Assembly: GCF_012935715.1 (NCBI RefSeq)
Contig: NZ_CP052860.1
Span: 3,844,001-3,908,000, forward strand
Length of the DNA: 64,000 bases
Direction: 5' to 3'
DNA from: Pseudomonas sp. ADAK13
Lineage (GTDB): Bacteria; Pseudomonadota; Gammaproteobacteria; Pseudomonadales; Pseudomonadaceae
The notes below the pieces were generated by a model that had not been told where the DNA came from, ran no database searches, and was given only the letters and a program-made list of their open reading frames with translations. How positions within the stretch are numbered: position 1 is the stretch's first letter; each line of letters opens with the position of its first letter. The translations under genes were made by a program, and so were the position numbers. Shown here piece by piece: positions 17,891-25,164 of this stretch.

Positions 17891-18616
17891 TCAATAAAAC
17901 GCCCGCTCGGCTTTTAAGGTCAATAGGCCGTCGCATTGCGAGTTGTGTCCGGAGTAGGCCGAGCAATCGCCGCCGCTGAGGCTGGAGTCGCTGTAGATCA
18001 GGTTCAGGTCGACACCCATCCACGGCCGGGAGAATTGCACCGACCAATCGCTGAAGCTGCGGATGGAGCTGCCATCGGCGACCGAGACCGGGGTGCCCAA
18101 CTGGTGGGTGGTGTACTTCATGCTGACGCCAATGCCGAAGGGCTTGGTGCCGCCCAGGTCGGCGAACAGGGTGCTGTCCTGCCGGTCCGGGTCATTGCTG
18201 AAGGAGGCGCCGAAGCGATTGCCCAGCAAGGTCAGGCCGCCGTAGAACTCCTGGCTGTCGAGTGGGCTCAGCTTGGGGTAGCTGTAGTGGATCATCCCCA
18301 GTTCATAACCCAGGGTCTGGTCAAAGGGCCGCTTGAAGCCCAGGTAGGAGTCAACTTCCAGGTTGCTGGTAGGGGAGATGCCCATGCTTGGTGAGAATTG
18401 GCCGAGGTACAGGCCGCTGCCGTGGCTCAGGTCGAGGCCGCCGTGGAACGAGTCGCTGCCGGGCGAAGTGGGTTTGACCAGGCCTTGGGCCATGCTGCGG
18501 CTGGGCGTGGTGCCCAATTTCAGGTCGAAGTCACCCAGTTCACGCTGGAAAACCTGCGCTTCGGCAAGGGGGCTGGCCAACAGGGCACCGGCCAGGAAAA
18601 CGCAGGATTTGAGCAT
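17891..18616 (-). CDS. TorF-family putative outer membrane porin
   Basis: This 241-residue protein has a signal peptide (cleavage near PLAEA, residue 20) and a mature part of alternating beta strands with frequent Gly and aromatic residues, ending in FY. The YLGFKRPFDQTLGYELGMI segment is typical of the Gcw_chp/TorF family. Two Cys (SGGDCSAYSGHNSQCDG) may form a loop disulfide. Substrate unknown. Confidence 0.72.
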   Translation of the reverse strand: MLKSCVFLAGALLASPLAEAQVFQRELGDFDLKLGTTPSRSMAQGLVKPTSPGSDSFHGGLDLSHGSGLYLGQFSPSMGISPTSNLEVDSYLGFKRPFDQTLGYELGMIHYSYPKLSPLDSQEFYGGLTLLGNRFGASFSNDPDRQDSTLFADLGGTKPFGIGVSMKYTTHQLGTPVSVADGSSIRSFSDWSVQFSRPWMGVDLNLIYSDSSLSGGDCSAYSGHNSQCDGLLTLKAERAFY

Positions 18617-18823
18617 GCTTCACTCCGTGAAAAGCGAGGAGCAGTAACGGGAAATATCAGGCAAATGCCCGATCTAGACGTGTGCAAGCATACCGGCGAT
18701 GGTTCACGGATGAAGCCCGTTCGTCGAATGGTGCAAAAGGGGGAGTATCAGAGGGTGTTGCAGGCTCTAGTCCTAGCGCCTTGAAAGGCAAAGCGCATAG
18801 GGACCAGGTGTAATGCGCACGTC

Positions 18824-19003
18824 TTACTTTTTACCCAGGGTGATCTGCTTGGACGGGCCGAAAGTCTGGCCGCTTACGCCTTTGGCAATCTGCTGGATTT
18901 CGCCGCCCTGCTTGAGGAATGCAGCAATTTGGCTGTTGATCGATTCGCTGGTTTCAACGGCGGGAGCTGGCTTTGCTTTGCTGTTGGATGCTTTTACGCG
19001 CAT
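18824..19003 (-). CDS. Small cytoplasmic protein with an FLxxGGxIQxI motif
   Basis: This 59-residue basic protein has a flexible N-terminal part (Lys, Pro, Ala) and then INSQIAAFLKQGGEIQQIAKG, given here as INSQIAAFLKQGG plus EIQQIAKG. The FLxxGGx(I/V)QxI core resembles the C-terminal part of SutA, a small RNA-polymerase-binding regulator of P. aeruginosa, as I remember it; the acidic part of SutA is missing. The ATG at 19003 has only a moderate AGGTTAG site. A link to transcription is a guess. Confidence 0.6.
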   Translation of the reverse strand: MRVKASNSKAKPAPAVETSESINSQIAAFLKQGGEIQQIAKGVSGQTFGPSKQITLGKK

Positions 19004-19326
19004 GGCGGCCACTAACCTGTAGAAAATTAACTTGGCCACGCATCGTACATGAAATGCTTGACAATTGCTTGGCAAATATCCCCAGGAATATACGGCGGCT
19101 TTATGAATGGCCTGAAATTAATCAGTGAAATACTCACCTAACTCGCTGTTTTAATTCGAAACCCATGGGAGAAATATGGCTTGGGTGCTTGCATAAATCA
19201 GGCTGATCATCTGACGAGCGGGGCGGTCCGCGGCAAACCCATGATTTTTCAGGCCTGTGCGCCGGTACACGGGACCGCCGCCGTCAACTCGGGTAGAATG
19301 CCGCCCACGCAATGAGGGTATTGGAA

Positions 19327-20163
19327 ATGGCTTTAGTCGGGCGCTACAACAGCTTGCAAGTGGTTAAACACACTAACTTTGGTTTGTACCTGGATGGTGA
19401 TCAAGAGGGCGAAATCCTCTTGCCCAATCGTTATATTCCCAAAGATATTCCCAGTGAAGATGAAGACTGGCTCAACGTTTTTATTTATCTGGACAGCGAT
19501 GACAAACTTATCGCGACCACCGAAAAACCAAAAGTACAGGTGGGTGAATTTGCCAGTCTGAAAGTGGTTGAAGTCAACAGCATTGGTGTCTTCCTGGATT
19601 GGGGCCTGCCCAAGGACTTGCTGCTGCCTTACTCCGAAGAAAAGCGCCAGCTGACCGCCGGTGAATATTGCGTGGTGCACGTCTACCTCGACAAGCACAC
19701 CAAGCGCATCACCGCCACCGCGCGCCTTGACCGTTACCTGGACAAGACCCCGGCCACCTACAAGGTAGGCCAGGAAGTTGACTTGCTGGTGGCTGAAGCC
19801 ACCGACATGGGCTTCAAGGCCATCATCAACAACAAGCACTGGGGTCTGATCCACAAGAACGAAGTGTTCAAGTTCCTGCGCCCGGGCAAGGAAGAGAAAG
19901 GCTTCATCAAGGAAATCCGCGCCGACGGCAATATCAGCCTGAGCCTGCAGCCTGTGGGTGAAGAAGCGGCGTCCAGCCTGAACTCGAAGATCCTCGCCAA
20001 GTTGCGCGAGAACAACGGCACCTTGCCGGTCAGCGATAAAAGCGACCCGGCAGTGATCAGCAGTTTGTTCGGTGTCAGCAAAGGCAACTTCAAGAAGGCC
20101 ATCGGTGCTCTCTACAAGCAGGGTCACATCGTGATCCACGCGGATCGTATTGAACTAAGCTGA
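19327..20163 (+). CDS. CvfB-like S1 RNA-binding protein
   Basis: This 278-residue protein has S1-type OB domains in tandem (about residues 1-65, 70-135 and 145-210: FGLYLDGDQEGEILLP, IGVFLDWGLPKDLLLP, MGFKAIINNKHWGLIH) and a C-terminal winged helix (SSLFGVSKGNFKKAIGALYKQG). This is the CvfB/YitL architecture, an RNA-binding regulator in Gram-positive bacteria and uncharacterised here. The ATG at 19327 has GAGGGT upstream; an in-frame ATG at 19312 is also possible. Confidence 0.87.
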   Translation: MALVGRYNSLQVVKHTNFGLYLDGDQEGEILLPNRYIPKDIPSEDEDWLNVFIYLDSDDKLIATTEKPKVQVGEFASLKVVEVNSIGVFLDWGLPKDLLLPYSEEKRQLTAGEYCVVHVYLDKHTKRITATARLDRYLDKTPATYKVGQEVDLLVAEATDMGFKAIINNKHWGLIHKNEVFKFLRPGKEEKGFIKEIRADGNISLSLQPVGEEAASSLNSKILAKLRENNGTLPVSDKSDPAVISSLFGVSKGNFKKAIGALYKQGHIVIHADRIELS

Positions 20164-20179
20164 TCGCGGTTTGCTCTCC

Positions 20180-20263
20180 TGTAGGAGCCGGCTTGCCGGC
20201 GATAAGGCCCGTGAGCCTTGCGGTGATTCTTCTGACGCCATCGCCGGCAAGCCAGCTCCTGCA
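20180..20263. repeat. REP pair (inverted repeat, GTAGGAGCCGGCTTGCCGGCGA type)
   Basis: The left arm at 20180-20203 and the inverted right arm at 20240-20263 differ at one or two positions and flank a 36-bp spacer. The right arm ends in the AAGGA that serves as ribosome site for the DUF2177 gene. Confidence 0.9.
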
Positions 20264-20275
20264 AGGATCCTATGA

Positions 20276-20683
20276 ATGTCCAGAAAAACCCTCTTCGCCT
20301 ACCTCGGCACCTTGCTCGCCTTCCTGGTCCTCGACGGCCTGTGGCTCGGCGTTTTCATGGGCCCGACCTACAAAGCCCTGCTGGGCCCGCTGATGCTCGA
20401 TCAGCCGCGCCTGTTCCCCGCCGTGGCGTTCTATCTCCTCTATGTATTCGGTTGTGTGGTGTTTGTCGTCCTTCCCGCTGTAACGAGCGGCGGCTGGCAA
20501 CGTGCCGCGCGGCTTGGCGCATTGCTGGGCCTGGTGGCCTACGGCACCTATGACCTGAGCAATTGGGCAACCTTGCAGGGTTGGTCCGCCGGGTTGGCCA
20601 TGATGGATATTGCGTGGGGCACTTTCCTTAGCGCGGTTTGCTGCACCGTGGGCTACCAATGTGCACGCAGGGTGCACAATTGA
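20276..20683 (+). CDS. DUF2177-family membrane protein
   Basis: This 135-residue inner-membrane protein has four hydrophobic helices and the DUF2177 hallmarks LDGLWLG near residue 20, MGPTYKALLG, and MDIAWGTFLSA near the C terminus. The function of the family is unknown. An overlapping ATG at 20272 is in another frame. The ribosome site AAGGAT is at the outer end of a REP arm. Confidence 0.82.
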   Translation: MSRKTLFAYLGTLLAFLVLDGLWLGVFMGPTYKALLGPLMLDQPRLFPAVAFYLLYVFGCVVFVVLPAVTSGGWQRAARLGALLGLVAYGTYDLSNWATLQGWSAGLAMMDIAWGTFLSAVCCTVGYQCARRVHN

Positions 20684-20904
20684 TTGTGTACAGGATTGGT
20701 CTGCACCATCCCTGAGCGAACCTGCACCGTTTAGTCATCTTTGTGCCTTTGCATAATTCTCTGAAGACCCTCGATCCAGAGGGATTGTGCCGAATTTTAT
20801 TTCTTTGGCACGCATTCTGCTCATCAACTCGTATACAAACCATGCCGCCTCCCGTACGCACTCCCGTCGCGGGTGGCAGGCCGGTATTTACGAGGAGCCC
20901 TGCG

Positions 20905-22347
20905 ATGACCGAACAATTGCCCAAAGGCTACAGCCCGCGCCTGTACAACCAGGACCTGGGGCCGCTGCCGCAAAAATGGAACTGGTACAACATCTTCGCC
21001 TTCTGGATGAGCGACGTGCACAGCGTTGGCGGTTACGTGTTCGCCGCCAGCCTGTTTGCGCTGGGGCTGGCCAGTTGGCAGGTGCTGATCGCCTTGCTCG
21101 CCGGGATTTGCATTGTGCAATTGATCGCCAATCTGGTGGCCAAGCCGAGCCAGCAGGCGGCAGTGCCGTACCCGGTGATCTGCCGGTTGGCCTTTGGGGT
21201 GTTCGGAGCGAATATTCCTGCGGTGATTCGCGGTTTGATCGCGGTGGCCTGGTACGGGATTCAGACTTACCTGGCATCCAGCGCATTGATTATCGTGGTG
21301 CTGCGGTTTTTCCCACAGATGGCGGTATACGCAGAGCCACATTTTGCCGGCCTGTCGTACCTGGGCTGGTTCGGTTTCCTCAGTCTGTGGACGCTCCAGG
21401 CGCTGGTCTTCTGGGCCGGCATGGAGTCCATCCGTCGTTTTATCGACTGGGCGGGGCCCATTGTCTATGCGGTGATGTTTGCCCTGGCAGGCTGGATCGT
21501 GTGGAAGGCGGGCTGGGCCAATATCAGCTTCACCCTGGCGGAAAAGTCCCTGTCAGGCTGGCAAGCCTTTGGCCAAATCATCGTGGCGACGGCATTGGTG
21601 GTGTCGTACTTTTCCGGTCCGACCCTGAACTTCGGTGATTTCAGTCGTTACTGCCGGACGATGAAGGACGTGCGTCGCGGAAATTTCTGGGGCTTGCCGG
21701 TAAATTTCCTGGCGTTCTCCTTGGTCACCGTGGTGATTGTCTCGGGCACCTTGCCGGTGTTCGGCGAAATGCTCCACGACCCGATCGCCACGGTCTCGCG
21801 CATCGACAACGATATGGCCGTACTACTGGGGGCGTTCGCCTTTGTTACCGCGACCATCGGCATCAACATCGTCGCCAACTTTGTCTCGCCGGCCTTTGAC
21901 TTTGCCAACGTGGCACCGAGCAAAATCAGCTGGCGCGCCGGCGGGATGATTGCGGCGGTGGCCTCGATCTTTATCACCCCGTGGAACCTGTTCAACAATC
22001 CGTTGATGATCCACTACACCCTCGACATCCTCGCGGCGTTTATCGGGCCGCTGTTCGGGATTCTGTTGGTGGATTACTACCTGGTGAAGAAGCAGAAGAT
22101 CGACGTCGACGCGCTGTTCGACGACAGCCCGAGCGGGCGCTACTACTTTGATGGCGGCGTGAACTGGACGGCGGTCAAGGCGCTGGTGCCCGCGACGCTG
22201 GTGGGCGTCGCGATCACCTTCACTCCGGCCTTGCAGGGCATGGCCAACTTCGCCTGGTTTACCGGCTGCTTCCTGGGTGGGCTGTTTTTCCTGGTGCTGG
22301 CGCGGCGTGAACGGGTTCGCGCACCTGCGTCGATGGTTGCCGGCTGA
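20905..22347 (+). CDS. NCS1-family nucleobase/hydantoin:cation symporter
   Basis: This 480-residue permease has twelve predicted helices and the NCS1 pattern: PLPQKWNWYNIFAFWMSDVHSVGGY (split: PLPQKWNWYNIFAFW, MSDVHSVGGY) at the N terminus and NFGDFSRYCRTMKDVRRGNFWG (split: NFGDFSRYCR, TMKDVRRGNFWG) in the centre. Members import uracil, cytosine, allantoin, hydantoins or thiamine with Na+ or H+; the substrate here is not clear. GAGGAG precedes the ATG. The last 89 bp overlap the convergent MFS gene. Confidence 0.85.
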   Translation: MTEQLPKGYSPRLYNQDLGPLPQKWNWYNIFAFWMSDVHSVGGYVFAASLFALGLASWQVLIALLAGICIVQLIANLVAKPSQQAAVPYPVICRLAFGVFGANIPAVIRGLIAVAWYGIQTYLASSALIIVVLRFFPQMAVYAEPHFAGLSYLGWFGFLSLWTLQALVFWAGMESIRRFIDWAGPIVYAVMFALAGWIVWKAGWANISFTLAEKSLSGWQAFGQIIVATALVVSYFSGPTLNFGDFSRYCRTMKDVRRGNFWGLPVNFLAFSLVTVVIVSGTLPVFGEMLHDPIATVSRIDNDMAVLLGAFAFVTATIGINIVANFVSPAFDFANVAPSKISWRAGGMIAAVASIFITPWNLFNNPLMIHYTLDILAAFIGPLFGILLVDYYLVKKQKIDVDALFDDSPSGRYYFDGGVNWTAVKALVPATLVGVAITFTPALQGMANFAWFTGCFLGGLFFLVLARRERVRAPASMVAG

Positions 22348-23467
22348 CCAGCACCGATCCTGCCACTACCAGACCGGCGCCAGCGACCACCAGCGCCGGT
22401 TGCAGGCCACCGCTGAGGTGGCTGCTGACCGACGCCAGCAACGGCCCGCTCAATTGGCCGATCGCAAAGCTGGCGGTCAGCAACCCGGTGCTGCGCTGGT
22501 AGCCATGGGGGGCGACCTCACGCAAGCGCGCCATCACCAACTGCATGCACGCCAGGAATGGCCCGCCGCACAGCAACACCCCCAGCCCCAGGCCCCAACC
22601 GTTGCCCAGCAGGCAGGCGAACACCCCGGCCGCTTGCAGCCAAAGGGTTGTCATCAGCCAGCGGCGGGTGGTGTCCGGGTCCTTGCGGCGCAGGCTCGCG
22701 ACCACCACGCCAATCGCGGCGGCCAGGCCAAAGCAGGGCCAGAACAGGTCCGCTTGCCATGCGCCGTTGAATTGCGCGCTGGCCATCTGTGACAGGAATG
22801 TCGCCGGGATGATGTAGCCGAGACCGTACAACACGTAGATCCAGCACAGGTGGGTGATGCTGCCGTTGCTCACCACGTCGGTGTGGCTGGCAACGGGCGA
22901 GCTGGCGGCGGAAGGCTTGGGCAGGAACGGCAGGATGGCCAGCAGCATGACCAGCGCGACTGCGCCATACACCAGCCACAAGGTTGCAGAGTCTTGCCCC
23001 AGCAGGTTGGAGCCCAGCGCCAGTAACCCGGTCAACAGAATTCCCAGCCCCGGCCCGGCAAATACCAGTGCCCCCAGGCGTGGGCGCCCGGCCGCAATGG
23101 CCAGTGGCTGGCTCAGGCTGGTGATCATCACCAAGGCCCAGGCGCTTGCCACACCGGTACCAAAGCGCAACAACAAATGCGGCCAGAACCCATGGGCCCA
23201 GTACGACGCCAGGGTCAGCAGCACACATAACCACAGCCCGCCGTACAGGCGCCCGCGTACATGGTGATGGCTGCGGGCAAATATCGAGTCCACCGCGCCG
23301 ACGAAGTAACCCAGGTAGTTGGCTGCCGCAATCAGGCCGGCGCCGGTCAAGTCGATCTGGCCCTCACTGAGCAAATGCGGCATTTGCGGGGTAAGCGCGA
23401 AGCGGCCAATGCCCATGGCCATCATCAAGGCGATAAAACTGGCGAGTAAGCGGATCAGCGGTGACAT
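22259..23467 (-). CDS. YbfB/YjiJ-family MFS transporter
   Basis: This 402-residue protein has twelve hydrophobic helices; the start LLASFIALMMAMGIGRFALTPQMP (LLASFIALMMAMG, IGRFALTPQMP) is typical of the YbfB/YjiJ MFS group, whose substrates are mostly unknown. AGGAAAAA precedes the ATG at 23467. It is divergent from a LysR gene (104-bp gap), a probable regulator-target pair. Its C-terminal codons overlap the NCS1 gene tail to tail by 89 bp. Confidence 0.83.
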   Translation of the reverse strand: MSPLIRLLASFIALMMAMGIGRFALTPQMPHLLSEGQIDLTGAGLIAAANYLGYFVGAVDSIFARSHHHVRGRLYGGLWLCVLLTLASYWAHGFWPHLLLRFGTGVASAWALVMITSLSQPLAIAAGRPRLGALVFAGPGLGILLTGLLALGSNLLGQDSATLWLVYGAVALVMLLAILPFLPKPSAASSPVASHTDVVSNGSITHLCWIYVLYGLGYIIPATFLSQMASAQFNGAWQADLFWPCFGLAAAIGVVVASLRRKDPDTTRRWLMTTLWLQAAGVFACLLGNGWGLGLGVLLCGGPFLACMQLVMARLREVAPHGYQRSTGLLTASFAIGQLSGPLLASVSSHLSGGLQPALVVAGAGLVVAGSVLVSRQPSTQVREPVHAAPAPGKTAHPGSSR

Positions 23468-23571
23468 GGTGGTTTTTCCTGGGAGCAGCAAGTGACCCTC
23501 AGGCTAAAGTGGATTGACTTTCTTTAAAAATGAATAATAGTGAGTAACTTGTTCAGTTTTGGAGAACGGTG

Positions 23572-24465
23572 ATGGAGTTTAGTCAATTGCGTATTTTCCA
23601 GGCGGTGGCCGAGGAGGGCTCCATCACCCGTGCGGCCGAGCGTTTGCACCGCGTGCCGTCCAACTTGTCGACCCGGCTTAAACAGATGGAAGAACAGCTG
23701 GGCGTCGAACTGTTCGTGCGCGAGCGCCAGCGCTTGCAGCTTTCTCCCGCAGGCAAAGTGTTGTTGGACTACAGCGCACGCCTGCTGGCCCTGCATGACG
23801 AAGCCCATGGCGCGGTGCAAGGCGGGCAACCGGCCGGTGACTTTGTGCTCGGCAGCATGTACAGCACGGCGGCGATTCACTTGCCCAAGCTGTTGGCGCG
23901 CTACCACAAGGCGTATCCGATGGTGAACCTGCAGGTGCAATCGGCCCCCAGCGGTGAGCTGCTGGAAGGCTTGATTACCGGGCGCCTCGACGCCGCGCTG
24001 GTGGACGGGCCGTTGACCCTGGCCACCCTGGATGGCGTGCCGCTGTGCGAGGAGCGCCTGCTGCTGATCTGCGAGGCGGACCACCCGCCCGTGCGTGGTC
24101 CGCAGGATGTTGCCGGCCGCTCGGTGTTCACGTTCCGACGCAGTTGTTCCTACCGGGCGCGGCTGGAAGCCTGGTTTTCCCACGACCGTGTGGCGATGGG
24201 CCGAGCCATCGAGATTGAGTCCTACCAGGGCATGCTGGCTTGTGTGATCGCCGGTTCCGGGGTGGCGTTGATGTCTGAATCGATGCTCGACAGCCTGCCG
24301 GGCAAGGACAGTGTGTCCATTCATCCGCTGGCCGAGCCTTTTGCCAGCGCCACCACCTGGTTGATGTGGCGCAAGGGCATGCTCGGCGCTAACCTCAATG
24401 CGTGGATTGACCTGCAGCAAGAGGGCAAGGTGGCACTGGAACCCTTAACCCGAGCGATTGCTTGA
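23572..24465 (+). CDS. LysR-family transcriptional regulator
   Basis: This 297-residue regulator has an N-terminal HTH (ITRAAERLHRVPSNLSTRLKQ split: ITRAAERLHRV, PSNLSTRLKQ; about residues 18-40) and an effector-binding domain. It resembles the PtxR/YbeF-like group. The ATG at 23572 has GGAGAA five bases upstream; a GTG at 23569 is an alternative. It is divergent from the MFS transporter at 23467, which is its likely target. Confidence 0.9.
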   Translation: MEFSQLRIFQAVAEEGSITRAAERLHRVPSNLSTRLKQMEEQLGVELFVRERQRLQLSPAGKVLLDYSARLLALHDEAHGAVQGGQPAGDFVLGSMYSTAAIHLPKLLARYHKAYPMVNLQVQSAPSGELLEGLITGRLDAALVDGPLTLATLDGVPLCEERLLLICEADHPPVRGPQDVAGRSVFTFRRSCSYRARLEAWFSHDRVAMGRAIEIESYQGMLACVIAGSGVALMSESMLDSLPGKDSVSIHPLAEPFASATTWLMWRKGMLGANLNAWIDLQQEGKVALEPLTRAIA

Positions 24466-24602
24466 ACGATCCGTCAGGATTTTGATCAATTCAGTAATAG
24501 TTCGTTGTGGTTTCGTTCAAGCATTACGTAGGACTTAGGGCTACTATCTGTAGGAAGCGGCCACAGAATTCCAGCCGCTCGGCATTACCCCAAGGGGGCA
24601 CC

Positions 24603-24725
24603 ATGAAAGAGAAACTGCAAAACTGGCTGCACGACCTCGGCGTCGCACTCGGCTTGATCGAGCCACCGCTGCAACCGGTGCCAATTCGCACCGATGACGA
24701 GCAGCGTCGCCCGCGTCGCAGGTAA
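24603..24725 (+). CDS. PA1414-family small protein
   Basis: This 40-residue protein, MKEKLQNWLHDLGVALGLI then a Pro/Arg-rich tail, matches the PA1414 family as I know it. The PAO1 locus is strongly expressed in low oxygen and has been reported to yield the small RNA SicX. The helix (residues 3-19) is amphipathic. AAGGGGGC precedes the ATG. A GC hairpin (24737-24761) follows the stop. Whether the RNA or the peptide is the functional product here is not decided by sequence. Confidence 0.8.
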   Translation: MKEKLQNWLHDLGVALGLIEPPLQPVPIRTDDEQRRPRRR

Positions 24726-25164
24726 GTCCTGGAAAGCGCCCAAACCCCCGGTGTTTGGGCGTGGTCTGAAGCGGCATAAATTTTATGTGGGAGCGGGCTT
24801 GCTCGCGAATACGGTGTATCAGTGAACTTTGCACTGACTGACACAGCGTATTCGCGAGCAAGCCCGCTCCCATATTTGTTTTGTGCACTTGCAAAAAAAA
24901 GGCTGGTCAGGAAAGTTTTCGAAAAAGCCATTTGATCATTTCGCGGAAATACTTGAGTAGTCCGAATCTGTGCACGTCAGTCATGCGTTGGCGTTCAAGT
25001 GTCGGAAGTGGACTACTTGTTTGTCAGAAGTGTCTGGCTTATTCAATTCTGAAGATAAGCGTAGGTTGAGTTCCGTTAGGAAAAGATTTGTATCGTTTGC
25101 ATTTCCAGAAGCCCAACTTTATTGAACTCCCCTTGAGCACGTCAGAATTGTTGGAGATAAAGCT
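24726..25164. other. 439-bp gap: hairpin, REP pair and AT-rich segment
   Basis: From left to right the gap holds a GC hairpin (24737-24761), the REP pair at 24785-24873 and about 290 bp of AT-richer DNA with no convincing coding frame, tRNA or known site. The AT-rich part leads into the 699-residue orphan gene, whose ribosome site GGAG is at 25153-25156. The promoter must lie here, but I cannot fix its elements. Confidence 0.6.
24785..24873. repeat. REP pair (TGTGGGAGCGGGCTTGCTCGCGAA type)
   Basis: Two long arms at 24786-24812 and 24848-24873 are near-perfect inverted copies around a 35-bp spacer. The same half-site recurs at 51428-51454. Confidence 0.92.

Noticed and set aside
23514..23540. 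Sigma-70 promoter for the LysR gene at 23572
   Set aside because: A TTGACT box is clear but no -10 element lies at 16-18 bp spacing.
24482..24490. ANR/FNR box before the PA1414-like gene
   Set aside because: TTGAT is present but the second half-site ATCAA is not at the proper 4-base spacing.
24785..24873. Intrinsic terminator
   Set aside because: Long inverted repeat with a 35-bp spacer and no T run; it is a REP pair, although it may stabilise RNA ends.
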